From Ga0077527 sp964533495 (lineage in GTDB: Bacteria; Pseudomonadota; Gammaproteobacteria; Burkholderiales; SG8-41), in the NCBI GenBank assembly GCA_964533495.1, contig CAZHJU010000004.1, positions 62,001 through 126,000 on the forward strand: a DNA stretch of 64,000 nucleotides, in the 5' to 3' direction. The translations under genes and the position numbers were made by a program. The notes beneath the pieces are model-generated. The model worked only from the letters and a program-made list of their open reading frames with translations. It was not told where the DNA came from and did no database searches. Shown piece after piece: positions 27,384 to 36,156 of the stretch (its first letter is position 1; every line of letters starts with the position of its first letter).

Positions 27384-29651
27384 TCAGAAAGCGCCGCCAA
27401 ACGTGAACTGGAATGCCTGCTTCCTGTCATTGCTCTGCGCGTTGAGCGGCGCAGCGACGCTGATCCTGATCGGCCCCATCGGCGAAGACCAGAACAGCGA
27501 CAATCCGGTTGAGTAGCGGAAATCACCGGAGTCGAATTTCTCCGAAATCATCCCGGCATCAACAAAACCGCTGAGGCGGACCGACTTGTCATTCTGGAGC
27601 CCTGGAAACGGAAACAGGAACTCCGCATTGCCCACCAGCCGGTGGCTGCCGCCGCGGGGATCGCCGTTCTGGTCCTTGGGACCGATGGTCGAATTCCGAT
27701 AGCCACGGACGGAGTTTACACCGCCGGCGAAAAAGTTCTTGAAAAACGGCAGCGGCTTGTCGTCCAGCCCCTCGCCGTAGCCCGCCTCCCCGTTGAGCAT
27801 CAGCGTGTAATGGCGGGTCAGCGGGAAATACCGCTGGTACTGGTAGGTCGCCTTGAAATACTTCAACGAACCGCCGGGAACGGTGATCTCTCCGGTTGCC
27901 CGCTGCAATGTGCCCTTGGTCGGGTAAATCAGGCTGTCCCTGCCGTCGCGCACCCAGCCCGCGTTGGCAAGCACCGCGTCGGTTACCTTGCCGAAGGTCG
28001 AGACATAATCAAGGTAAAACAGCGGACTGTCCGGAAAGGTGGTGATTTCGGTCTCTTCGTAGGCCAGGCCGTAGTTGATCGTGTCCCGCTCCGTCACGGG
28101 TATGCCGAAACGAATGCCGGCGCCCAGCGATTTTGACGCATACCTGCCAATGCCGCCCGCAAAGGCATCCACTTTCCGCGAATAGACGTCGAATCCCTGA
28201 CTGATGCCATCCACGGTGAAATACGGATCGGTGTAGGACAACGCGTACACCGTGTTGATCCTGCCGGAATTCAGTTGCAACGAAACATGCTTGCCCGAGC
28301 CGAAAATGTTCTGCTGCGTGACCGCGCCCGACAGCGTGATGCCCTCCCCGCTGCCGAATCCCGCGCCAAGAAGAATGTTTCCGGTGGGCTTTTCCACCAC
28401 CGAGAAATTCACATCGACCTGGTCCGTGGTGCCGGTCACCGACGGCGTCTCCACGCTGACTTCGGTGAAATAGCCCAGCCTGTCGACCCTGCTGCGCGAC
28501 AGATTGATTTTCTCGCCCGAATACCAGCCGCCCTCGAGCTGGCGCATCTCGCGCCGTATGACTTCGTCGCGCGTACGGTTGTTTCCGGCGATATTGATGC
28601 GGCGCACGTAAACCCGCCGGCCGGGATCGATGAAAAACGTGAAGACGGCCTGGTTCTTGGCGCGATCCAGATCGGGCGCCGCATTGACGTTGGCAAAGGC
28701 GTAACCGTCATTGCCAAGCCGGTCGCTGATGTTCTTGGTCGATTCGGCAATGCGCGCTCGCGAATAGGTCTCGCCCGGCTTGACGGTGATCAGCTTCAGA
28801 ATTTCGGCCTCGGGCAGCAGGAGTTCACCGGCAACCTTGACATCCGACACCGTGTACTTCGGTCCCTCGGTGATGCTGACGCTGATGAAGATGTCCTTCT
28901 TGTCCGGCGATATCGTCACTTGGGTGGAATCGACGCTGAACTCGAGATAACCGCGGTCCAGGTAATGGGAGCGCAGGCTCTCCAGGTCGGCCGACAGCTT
29001 TTGCCTGGAATACTGGTCATGCTTGCTCCACCAGGTCATCCACCCCGGGGTGCGCAGGATGAAAAGGTCGACGAGATCCTTCTCGCGGAACGACTTGGCG
29101 CCGACGATGTTGATCTGCCGGATCTTGGCCACATCGCCTTCGTCAACGCTGAAATTGATCGAAACACGGTTCCTCTCGAGCGGCGTGATCGTGGTCGTCA
29201 CCGCGACCGCGTAGCGCCCCCTGCTGAGATACTGGCGCTTGAGCTCCTGCTCCGCGCGGTCGAGCAGGGCGCGGTCAAAAATGCGCCCGTCGCCCAGGCC
29301 GATCTGGCGCAGGCTCTTGAGCAGCGCATCCTTCTCGAATTCCTTCACGCCGACAAAATCGATCTGCGCAATCGAAGGACGCTCCTGCAGCGCCACGACC
29401 AGGACATTGCCTTCCGCCTCTATCGACACATCCTTGAAAAAGCCGGTGCCGAAAAGCGTGCGGATGGCCTGTGCCGCCTTCTCGTCGGTCATCGTTTCGC
29501 CGACCTTGACCGGCAAGTAGCTGAAAACCGTCCCGGCTTCGATCCGCTGGATACCCTCCACACGGATATCCTTGATGACAAAGGGCTCTATCGCCAGTGA
29601 TGGGGCCGCCAGAAACGCCAGAACCACGAACAGCCAACGCGGAAATGCCAT
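27384..29651 (-). CDS. bamA: Outer membrane protein assembly factor BamA
   Basis: Central Omp85 component of the Bam complex, inserting beta-barrels in the outer membrane. 755 aa: signal peptide (FPRWLFVVLAFLAAPSLA), five POTRA domains over about residues 20-420 (FVIKDIRVEGIQRIEAGTVF opens the first), then a 16-strand barrel ending in the outer-membrane signature FQFTFGGAF with terminal Phe. FFAGGVNSVRGYRNSTIGP contains the conserved VRGY lid-lock motif. It begins 2 nt after rseP, suggesting tight coupling. Confidence 0.97.
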   Translation of the reverse strand: MAFPRWLFVVLAFLAAPSLAIEPFVIKDIRVEGIQRIEAGTVFSYLPVKVGETMTDEKAAQAIRTLFGTGFFKDVSIEAEGNVLVVALQERPSIAQIDFVGVKEFEKDALLKSLRQIGLGDGRIFDRALLDRAEQELKRQYLSRGRYAVAVTTTITPLERNRVSINFSVDEGDVAKIRQINIVGAKSFREKDLVDLFILRTPGWMTWWSKHDQYSRQKLSADLESLRSHYLDRGYLEFSVDSTQVTISPDKKDIFISVSITEGPKYTVSDVKVAGELLLPEAEILKLITVKPGETYSRARIAESTKNISDRLGNDGYAFANVNAAPDLDRAKNQAVFTFFIDPGRRVYVRRINIAGNNRTRDEVIRREMRQLEGGWYSGEKINLSRSRVDRLGYFTEVSVETPSVTGTTDQVDVNFSVVEKPTGNILLGAGFGSGEGITLSGAVTQQNIFGSGKHVSLQLNSGRINTVYALSYTDPYFTVDGISQGFDVYSRKVDAFAGGIGRYASKSLGAGIRFGIPVTERDTINYGLAYEETEITTFPDSPLFYLDYVSTFGKVTDAVLANAGWVRDGRDSLIYPTKGTLQRATGEITVPGGSLKYFKATYQYQRYFPLTRHYTLMLNGEAGYGEGLDDKPLPFFKNFFAGGVNSVRGYRNSTIGPKDQNGDPRGGSHRLVGNAEFLFPFPGLQNDKSVRLSGFVDAGMISEKFDSGDFRYSTGLSLFWSSPMGPIRISVAAPLNAQSNDRKQAFQFTFGGAF

Positions 29652-29653
29652 AT

Positions 29654-31012
29654 TTAACTGCCGATCAGGCGGTTGATATCGTTGTAGAGAGCAAAAGCCA
29701 TTAGGGCGAACAACAGGGTCATGCCGACTTGCTGTCCGATCTCCATGATCCTGTCGGACACCGGTTTACCGGTGAAAATCTCGACCGAATAATACATCAA
29801 GTGCCCTCCGTCCAATAACGGGATCGGCAACAAGTTCAGGACGCCCAGGCTGATGCTGATCAGCGCCAGAAACAGCAGGTAGGAAATCCAGCCGTTCTGC
29901 GCGGATTGCCCCGCATAATCGGCGATGGTGATGGGGCCGCTCAGATTCTTGACGGAGACTTCGCCGAGCACCATCTTGCCGAGCATGCGCAGGCTGAACA
30001 GCGCGGTTTCCCAGGTCTTGGCAACGGCACGCCACGCGCTTTCAAGCGGCCCGTAACTGACATCGGCAATCATGCCCTTCATCAGCGCCGGCTCCATCCG
30101 CGGAGAAGCGCCGACACGTCCGAAGCGCAGGCCTCCCTCCTCTATCGTGTCGGGCGTCACCGTCAGGGGCGGCAGATCGATTTCACCGCGCTGGACGCGA
30201 AACTGCAGAGGTTCACCCGCGGCCGCGCGCACCTTCTGCACAACGGCATCCCAGGTATCCGGCCGCTCGCCGTTGATCGCCACGATGCGATCCCCGCCCC
30301 GCAGGCCGGCCCGCGCCGCCGCGCCATTCCCGGTCACTTCCCCGATGACCGGCGGCAGCACCAGCCGCTGCCGCTGCAGCCCCAGCGCGCCGAGCACATC
30401 GCCTTCGATCTCCCCCGGCGCCAGCCCGTCGAACCGCAGTTCGCGCGCCACCTTCCCGCCCTGCAGGCCTTGCAACTCGACGGAAACCGTCCGGCGGTCC
30501 AGCGCCCGCTGCAGGACAATCCAGCGGAAATCCTGCCAGGTTTTGGCCGGAACGCCATCGACCGCAATCACGGTTTCGCCCGCCGTGAAACCGGCCTGCG
30601 CGGCAATGCTGGCGGGAGGCGGATCGGCCACCACCGGAATCAGTCCGGGTATGCCATGGACAAAAAGCACCCAGTACAGCAGGACGGCTGCGACAAAATT
30701 CGCCGCCGGCCCGGCAAGAACGATGGCAAAACGCTGCCATACCGGCTTGCGATTGAATGCACGCTGCAGTTCATGCGCCGGGACATCGCCTTCCCGCTCG
30801 TCCAGCATCTTGACATAGCCGCCCAGCGGGATTGCCGCAAGAACCCATTCCGTTCCGTCCCGCCCCATGGTTTTCGACCACAGCGGCTTGCCGAAACCCA
30901 CCGAAAAACGGAGCACCTTCACGCCGCAGCGCCTGGCCACCCAGTAGTGCCCGAACTCGTGCACGACGACCAGCACGCTGAGCGCGACGATGAAAGCAAT
31001 AACAGTCAGCAC
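29654..31012 (-). CDS. rseP: Site-2 zinc metalloprotease RseP
   Basis: Inner-membrane protease that makes the intramembrane cut in RseA to free RpoE. 452 aa: HEFGH at residues 18-22 inside the first span (zinc ligands), the second ligand motif LNLLPIPLLDGGHLMYY near residue 400, and two tandem PDZ domains in between (AGFTAGETVIAVDG, AGLRGGDRIVAINGE). Its presumed substrate RseA is at 4007-4522. It is located in the dxr-rseP-bamA part of the operon. Confidence 0.96.
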   Translation of the reverse strand: MLTVIAFIVALSVLVVVHEFGHYWVARRCGVKVLRFSVGFGKPLWSKTMGRDGTEWVLAAIPLGGYVKMLDEREGDVPAHELQRAFNRKPVWQRFAIVLAGPAANFVAAVLLYWVLFVHGIPGLIPVVADPPPASIAAQAGFTAGETVIAVDGVPAKTWQDFRWIVLQRALDRRTVSVELQGLQGGKVARELRFDGLAPGEIEGDVLGALGLQRQRLVLPPVIGEVTGNGAAARAGLRGGDRIVAINGERPDTWDAVVQKVRAAAGEPLQFRVQRGEIDLPPLTVTPDTIEEGGLRFGRVGASPRMEPALMKGMIADVSYGPLESAWRAVAKTWETALFSLRMLGKMVLGEVSVKNLSGPITIADYAGQSAQNGWISYLLFLALISISLGVLNLLPIPLLDGGHLMYYSVEIFTGKPVSDRIMEIGQQVGMTLLFALMAFALYNDINRLIGS

Positions 31013-31024
31013 CGCAATCCTCCC

Positions 31025-32227
31025 TCAACCGGCATGGACGGAACGCCGGGAGCCCCGTCCGATACAGGCGGCGAGCGCCTCCGCCCGCGCTTCCATGTCG
31101 ACGCGCTCGACATCCTCGACCGAATTCACGGCATGCACGGGTGTCTTTGCCACGATCTGCTCGACAAGCGCCGGAATGTCGGTGTACGCGATCCTGCGCT
31201 CCAGGAATTCGGCCACTGCCACCTCATTGGCCGCGTTCAGCGCGACCACCGCGGAATCCCCGGCGCGCAATGCATCGTAGGCGAGGCGCAGGCAGGGAAA
31301 ACGCGCGAGGTCAGGCGCCTCGAAACTCAGGTTGCCGACACGGGCCAGATCCAGGAAATCCGCGCCGGAGGTAATGCGCTGCGGGTGTCCCAGCGCATGC
31401 GCAATCGGCGTGCGCATGTCCGGATTGCCCAGTTGCGCGATCACCGAACCGTCGCAGTATTCGACCAGCGAATGCACGACGCTTTGCGGATGGATCACGA
31501 CCTCGATGACCTCCGGCGGCGCCGAGAACAGCCAGTGCGCCTCGATCACCTCGAGTCCCTTGTTCATCATGGTCGCGGAATCCACCGAAATCTTGCGCCC
31601 CATCACCCAGTTCGGGTGGGCGACGGCCTCCTCGGGCGTCACGGCGGCCATTCTTGCCGGCGGCAGCGTGCGGAACGGGCCTCCGGATGCAGTCAGCAGG
31701 ATGCGCCGCACGCCGCGGTCCGCCAGCGATCCGCCGCCGGATTGCGGCAGCGACTGGAAAACCGCGTTGTGTTCGCTGTCGATCGGCAGCAGTTCGGCGC
31801 CGCTGGCGCGAACCGCGGACATGAACAGAGCGCCTGCCGTCACCAGCGATTCCTTGTTCGCAAGCAGGATTTTCTTGCCGGATCTGGCGGCGGCCAGCGT
31901 GGCGCGCAACCCCGCGATGCCCACGATTGCAGCAACCACGATGCCGGCTTCCGCCAGTGCCGCAACCTTCTCGAGCGCCGCAACGCCGCTCAGCACCTCG
32001 GTGCCGATTCCCGCCGCGCGCAGGCGGGACTGCAGGCGTTCCGCTGCGCCGTCATCGAGCAGCACCGCATAACGGGGCTCGAAGCGGCAGCACTGCTGGT
32101 ACAGCACGTCGACCTGCGATCGTGCAGTCAGCGCCGCGACGCGAAAGCGCTGCGGATGGCGCGCCACCACGTCCAGCGTGCTCGCGCCGATGCTGCCGGT
32201 GGATCCCAGTATCGTCAGATATTCCAT
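31025..32227 (-). CDS. dxr: 1-deoxy-D-xylulose 5-phosphate reductoisomerase
   Basis: Second step of the MEP isoprenoid pathway, giving 2-C-methylerythritol 4-phosphate with NADPH. 400 aa from the ATG at 32227. TILGSTGSIGASTLDVVARH is the NADPH loop; LLANKESLVTAGALFM, LPIDSEHNAVFQSL, ILLTASGGPFR and HPNWVMGRKISVDSATMMNK are active-site blocks. The frame is open 33 nt further upstream, but the start 4 nt after the cdsA stop fits the family. It supplies precursors to UppS in the same operon. Confidence 0.97.
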   Translation of the reverse strand: MEYLTILGSTGSIGASTLDVVARHPQRFRVAALTARSQVDVLYQQCCRFEPRYAVLLDDGAAERLQSRLRAAGIGTEVLSGVAALEKVAALAEAGIVVAAIVGIAGLRATLAAARSGKKILLANKESLVTAGALFMSAVRASGAELLPIDSEHNAVFQSLPQSGGGSLADRGVRRILLTASGGPFRTLPPARMAAVTPEEAVAHPNWVMGRKISVDSATMMNKGLEVIEAHWLFSAPPEVIEVVIHPQSVVHSLVEYCDGSVIAQLGNPDMRTPIAHALGHPQRITSGADFLDLARVGNLSFEAPDLARFPCLRLAYDALRAGDSAVVALNAANEVAVAEFLERRIAYTDIPALVEQIVAKTPVHAVNSVEDVERVDMEARAEALAACIGRGSRRSVHAG

Positions 32228-32231
32228 GTCA

Positions 32232-33044
32232 TCACGTCCGCTGCAGCAGCCACGGCACAACGAGGGCGGCCAGCGGCAGCGTCGCCGTCAATGCGTCAAT
32301 GCGGTCCAGCACGCCGCCGTGGCCGGGCAGCAGCCTGCCGCTGTCCTTGACGCCCGCCTGGCGCTTGATCCAGGACTCGAACAGGTCGCCCAGAATGCTC
32401 AGGGGCAACAGGCAGGCGACCAGCAGGATTGCCGCTGTCGCGGCCTGCGGCGCCGCGCCGGAAAAACCGAAATGCCATACCAAGGCATGATACACCGCGA
32501 CACCGACCGCAGCCCCGGCCACACCCTCCCAGGTTTTTCCGGGGCTGATCGCGGGCGCGAGCTTGCGACGTCCCCAGACATGCCCGGCGAAATAGGCGGC
32601 GCTGTCGGCGATCCAGACCACCCCGAGAATCGCCAGCAGCACCCAGGGCCACTGCTGGAGACGCACCAGGGCGAGCCAGGTCGGCACGATCAGGATCCAG
32701 CCGGCAACCGCCAGGATGCGCCAGTCGCGCAACCGCCAGCCCCGCCACAGCCAGATCGGCGCCAGCAGAAACCAGAAGGCGACGGCAAGGCCGAAAACGA
32801 CACCGTCGAGAACCGGGAAATGATCGTTCAGACCGGCCAGCATCGTCAGCGCGCAAGCCGCAAGCACAGCGCAAAAAGCGCCCTGCCCGGTCCGTCCGAA
32901 GCCAGCGAGCGCCCCCCACTCCCAGCCTCCCGCCAGCAGCAGCGGCAGCAACGCCACGGCCCACCAGAACGAGGAAAGAAAAAACAGGCCGCCGACGAAC
33001 AGCGGCAGCAGTATGGCGGCAGTGACGATCCTGGTGCGCAGCAT
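32232..33044 (-). CDS. cdsA: Phosphatidate cytidylyltransferase
   Basis: Integral membrane enzyme forming CDP-diacylglycerol from CTP and phosphatidic acid. 270 aa with about seven to eight hydrophobic spans (first: IVTAAILLPLFVGGLFFL). The CDS signature is seen as DSAAYFAGHVWGRRKLAPAI followed by SPGKTWEGVAGA. The last loop, KDSGRLLPGHGGVLDRIDAL, is also characteristic. Between uppS (29-nt gap) and dxr (4-nt gap). Confidence 0.95.
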   Translation of the reverse strand: MLRTRIVTAAILLPLFVGGLFFLSSFWWAVALLPLLLAGGWEWGALAGFGRTGQGAFCAVLAACALTMLAGLNDHFPVLDGVVFGLAVAFWFLLAPIWLWRGWRLRDWRILAVAGWILIVPTWLALVRLQQWPWVLLAILGVVWIADSAAYFAGHVWGRRKLAPAISPGKTWEGVAGAAVGVAVYHALVWHFGFSGAAPQAATAAILLVACLLPLSILGDLFESWIKRQAGVKDSGRLLPGHGGVLDRIDALTATLPLAALVVPWLLQRT

Positions 33045-33073
33045 CGCTGTGACGGGCCGGCGGCGCGGCGGCT

Positions 33074-33841
33074 TCAGCCGGTCGCGCTGCGCCCGGCGGT
33101 TCCGGCGGTCAGCTGTTCGCTGGTGCGGCCGAAGCGGCGCTCGCGGCTGCGGTACGAGACAATCGCCTGATCAAGGGCTTTCGCGTCGAAATCGGGCCAC
33201 AGGGTATCGGTGAAATAGAGCTCGGTATACGCCAGTTGCCAGAGCAGGAAATTGCTGATGCGCTGCTCGCCTCCGGTGCGGATGAACAGATCGGGTTCCG
33301 GCAGGTCGCCCAGCGACAGGTGCGGCAGCAGGTCGTTTTCGGTCCACGGCGCATCGGTTCCGATTGCCGACTGACGCAGGCGATTGACCGCCTGCATGAT
33401 GTCCCAGCGACCGCCGTAATTGGCGGCGACCGTCAGCACCAGGCCGCGATTACCCGCGGTCAGGCGCTGCGCGTCGCCGATGAGCCCGGTCAGCAGCGGA
33501 TCAAAACGCGAAAGGTCGCCGATCACACGGAACCTGACGTTGCTCTGGTGCAACCGCTCGACCTCCTGCTGCAGCGCGCTGACGAACAACTGCATCAGCA
33601 GGGAAACCTCGTCGGCCGGCCGCCGCCAGTTCTCGCTGCTGAACGCAAACAGCGTCAGCGCGCCGATGCCCCGCTCCGCGCAGGCCCGCACCGTGTCGCG
33701 CACCGCCTCGACGCCGCGGCGGTGCCCGGCGACGCGCGGCAGAAAGCGCCGCTTCGCCCAGCGCCCGTTGCCATCCATGATGATGGCGACATGGCGCGGA
33801 ACCGCGTCAACCTCGGGTATTGCCTGCGTCGAACTGAACAC
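33074..33841 (-). CDS. uppS: Undecaprenyl diphosphate synthase
   Basis: cis-Prenyltransferase that makes the C55 lipid carrier for peptidoglycan and O-antigen. 255 aa, start GTG at 33841. HVAIIMDGNGRWAKRR holds the catalytic Asp; GHRRGVEAVRDTV, LTLFAFSSENWRRP, and PDLFIRTGGEQRISNFLLWQ near the C-terminus bind the substrates. It lies 9 nt after frr. Confidence 0.96.
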   Translation of the reverse strand: MFSSTQAIPEVDAVPRHVAIIMDGNGRWAKRRFLPRVAGHRRGVEAVRDTVRACAERGIGALTLFAFSSENWRRPADEVSLLMQLFVSALQQEVERLHQSNVRFRVIGDLSRFDPLLTGLIGDAQRLTAGNRGLVLTVAANYGGRWDIMQAVNRLRQSAIGTDAPWTENDLLPHLSLGDLPEPDLFIRTGGEQRISNFLLWQLAYTELYFTDTLWPDFDAKALDQAIVSYRSRERRFGRTSEQLTAGTAGRSATG

Positions 33842-33850
33842 GTCGGCGCG

Positions 33851-34408
33851 TCAGATCGCCATGAGGTCGGCTTCCTTGACCTCCAGCGCCTTGTCGATAT
33901 CCGCGATGGCGCGGTCGGTCAGCTTCTGGATGTCGTCCTGCGCGCGCCGCTCCTCGTCTTCCGCGACTTCCTTTTTCTTGAGCATGTCCTTCAGCTGGTT
34001 GTTGGCATCGCGCCGGACATTGCGCACGGCCACCTTCGCATTCTCCCCTTCGTGCCGCACGACCTTGATCAGGTCCTTGCGCCGCTCCTCGGTCAGCGCC
34101 GGCATCGGCACCCTGACGATGTCGCCCTGGGTCGCCGGATTGAGGCCGAGGTCGGAATCGCGGATCGCCTTCTCGACCGCGGTGACCATTTTTTTCTCCC
34201 ACGGGCTGACGCCGATCGTGCGGCCATCCAGCAGGGTCACATTGGCCACCTGCGGCAGGGGCGTCGGGTTACCGTAGTAATCCACCATCACGTGGTCCAG
34301 CAGGCCGGTATGCGCGCGGCCGGTCCTGATCTTGCCCAGGTCGAGCTTCAGCGCCTCGACCGTCTTTTTCATTTTCTGCTCGGCATTTTTCTTCACGTCA
34401 GCAATCAT
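33851..34408 (-). CDS. frr: Ribosome recycling factor
   Basis: Splits the post-termination ribosome together with EF-G. 185 aa of mostly helical sequence; conserved blocks are KMKKTVEALKLDLGKIRTGR, VDYYGNPTPLPQVANVTLLD, and NLGL-type DLGLNPATQGDIVRVPMPAL. The start has GGAGG 7 nt upstream of ATG, a strong ribosome site. It begins 12 nt after pyrH, in the conserved rpsB-tsf-pyrH-frr order. Confidence 0.97.
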   Translation of the reverse strand: MIADVKKNAEQKMKKTVEALKLDLGKIRTGRAHTGLLDHVMVDYYGNPTPLPQVANVTLLDGRTIGVSPWEKKMVTAVEKAIRDSDLGLNPATQGDIVRVPMPALTEERRKDLIKVVRHEGENAKVAVRNVRRDANNQLKDMLKKKEVAEDEERRAQDDIQKLTDRAIADIDKALEVKEADLMAI

Positions 34409-34420
34409 CGCAGCCTCCAG

Positions 34421-35152
34421 TCAGACATGCACCATCGTTCCCTCGTCCTCGCCCATCACCACCCGTTTCAGCGCCTGCGGCTTGAAAATGCTGAACACGT
34501 TGATCGGCAGCTTCTGGTCCCGGCAGAGGGTCAACGCCGTCGCGTCCATCACCTTCAGGTTTTTGATGATCGCCTCGTCGAAGGTCAGACGCTGGTAACG
34601 CATCGCGCCGGGATGCGTCTTGGGATCATCGGTGTAGACACCGTCCACCTTGGTCGCCTTGAGCACCAGATCGACATTCATTTCCATCCCGCGCAGCGCC
34701 GCCGCCGTATCCGTCGTGAAAAAGGGATTGCCGGTGCCCGCCGCAAAGATGACGATTTTGCCCTCCTCCAGGTAACGCATCGCCTTGCCGCGGATGTACG
34801 GCTCGACCACCTGCTCGATGTTCAGCGCGGACTGGACGCGGCTCAACAGACCGATCTGGCGCATCGCATCCTGGATCGCCAGCGCGTTCATGACCGTCGC
34901 CAGCATGCCCATGTAATCCGCCGTGGCCCGGTCCATGTGGGCTGCGCCGGGCGCCACGCCGCGGAATATGTTGCCGCCCCCGATGACCACCGCGACCTCC
35001 ACGCCAAGCCGCGCGACTTCCGCGATTTCGGCGACGATACGGCTGATGGTGTCGCGATTGATGCCATAGCTGTCATCACCCATCAATGCCTCGCCGCTCA
35101 GCTTGAGCAGGATGCGCTTGTAGGCCGGAGAGTGGGCCGGAGAAACAGGCAT
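34421..35152 (-). CDS. pyrH: Uridylate kinase
   Basis: Hexameric UMP kinase of the amino acid kinase fold, 243 aa. KRILLKLSGEALMGDDSYGI is the phosphate-binding start; VAVVIGGGNIFRG, ADYMGMLATVMNALA and ILKATKVDGVYTDDPKTHP-type sequence (LKATKVDGVYTDDPKTHPGA) follow. The leader between tsf and pyrH is AT-rich repeat D, which contributes the AAGGA ribosome site 9 nt before the ATG. This is a case of a repeat serving an essential gene. Confidence 0.97.
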   Translation of the reverse strand: MPVSPAHSPAYKRILLKLSGEALMGDDSYGINRDTISRIVAEIAEVARLGVEVAVVIGGGNIFRGVAPGAAHMDRATADYMGMLATVMNALAIQDAMRQIGLLSRVQSALNIEQVVEPYIRGKAMRYLEEGKIVIFAAGTGNPFFTTDTAAALRGMEMNVDLVLKATKVDGVYTDDPKTHPGAMRYQRLTFDEAIIKNLKVMDATALTLCRDQKLPINVFSIFKPQALKRVVMGEDEGTMVHV

Positions 35153-35153
35153 C

Positions 35154-35184
35154 TATAAATCCTTGTTTTTATTGATTATTTTTG
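35154..35184 (+). repeat. AT-rich repeat copy D, between tsf and pyrH
   Basis: TATAAATCCTTG, TTTTTATT, GATTATTTTTG: three changes in the first block and a one-base insertion relative to E/F. On the minus strand it carries the tsf stop codon (TAA 35178-35176) and the pyrH ribosome site, AAGGA. It fills essentially the whole 23-nt intergenic space. Confidence 0.85.
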
Positions 35185-36084
35185 CTTTGCCTGGCCAACC
35201 TGCGCCATCACTTCGGCGGCAAAGTCATCCTTCTTCTTTTCGATGCCTTCGCCGACCACGTACAGCTCGAAACGGGCCACGCTGGCGTTCGCGGATTTCA
35301 GCAGTTGCTCAATGGTCTGCTTGTCGTTCTTGACGAACGGCTGACCGAGCAGCGTCACTTCCTTGAGGAATTTCTGCACCGACCCCTCGACGCGTTTGGC
35401 CATGATTTCGGGAGGAATGGTTTTGCCGGATTTGGCGGCGTCTTCCGCGGCCTTCTCCGTCGCCACCCGGCGCTCGGCCTCGATCGCCTCGGCCGGCACG
35501 CCGGAAGCGTCCAGCGACTTGGGCTTGCTCGCGGCGATGTGCATCGCGATATCCTTGCCCAGCGTGTCATCACCGCCGACAAGGTCGAGCATCACGCCGA
35601 TCTTGGCGCCACCGTGGATGTAGGTCGCCAGCCGGCCCTTGGCCTCGATGCGCTCGAAACGGCGGATCGACAGGTTCTCGCCGATCTTGCCGACCAGGGC
35701 CTTGCGCCGCTCCTCCACCGCCGCGCCGTCCAGGGCCAGCGCCGACAAGGCGGCGACATCGGCGGGCTTCTGCTCGGCCACCAGCCGCGCAAGCGCGCCG
35801 GCAAAGGCGAGGAAGTCCCCGTTCTTGGCGACAAAGTCGGTCTCACAGTTCACTTCGATGATCGCGCCCAGCCGGCCGTCTGCCGCAACGTGGGTCGCAA
35901 CCACGCCTTCGGCCGCAACACGCGAAGCCGCCTTGCTGGCCTTGTTGCCCAGCTTGACCCGCAGGATTTCCTCCGCCTTGGCCAGATCGCCGCCGGCTTC
36001 GGTCAGCGCCTTCTTGCACTCCATCATCGGGGCATCGGTCTTTTCCCGGAGTTCCCGCACCATGCCCGCCGTTATTTCCGCCAT
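35176..36084 (-). CDS. tsf: Elongation factor Ts
   Basis: Guanine nucleotide exchange factor for EF-Tu, 302 aa. The N-terminal UBA-like domain contains VRELREKTDAPMMECKKALT; the core has the TDFV motif in CETDFVAKNGDFLAFA. The C-terminal part holds HIAASKPKSLDASGVPAE and VTLLGQPFVKNDKQTIEQLL. AGGA stands 9 nt before the ATG. It is separated from rpsB by an attenuator-like terminator at 36111-36136. The end of the gene runs into repeat D. Confidence 0.98.
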   Translation of the reverse strand: MAEITAGMVRELREKTDAPMMECKKALTEAGGDLAKAEEILRVKLGNKASKAASRVAAEGVVATHVAADGRLGAIIEVNCETDFVAKNGDFLAFAGALARLVAEQKPADVAALSALALDGAAVEERRKALVGKIGENLSIRRFERIEAKGRLATYIHGGAKIGVMLDLVGGDDTLGKDIAMHIAASKPKSLDASGVPAEAIEAERRVATEKAAEDAAKSGKTIPPEIMAKRVEGSVQKFLKEVTLLGQPFVKNDKQTIEQLLKSANASVARFELYVVGEGIEKKKDDFAAEVMAQVGQAKQK

Positions 36085-36110
36085 TGCTGCAGTTCCTCTT
36101 ACGCCAATTT

Positions 36111-36136
36111 AAAAAAAAGGGGCTGAGCAGCCCCTT
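36111..36136 (-). terminator. Terminator/attenuator between rpsB and tsf
   Basis: On the minus strand AAGGGGCT-GCTC-AGCCCCTT makes a perfect 8-bp stem, followed by a run of Ts (the A run 36111-36118 on the plus strand). It is a textbook intrinsic terminator, 20 nt after rpsB and 26 nt before tsf. Since tsf needs transcription from rpsB or its own promoter, partial termination to set the S2:EF-Ts ratio is likely. Confidence 0.85.
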
Positions 36137-36156
36137 GAATGTATCGTGGAGCCGTC

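Noticed and set aside
29906..32350. 814-codon plus-strand frame across rseP, dxr and cdsA
   Set aside because: Antisense shadow; the opposite strand holds intact conserved enzymes.
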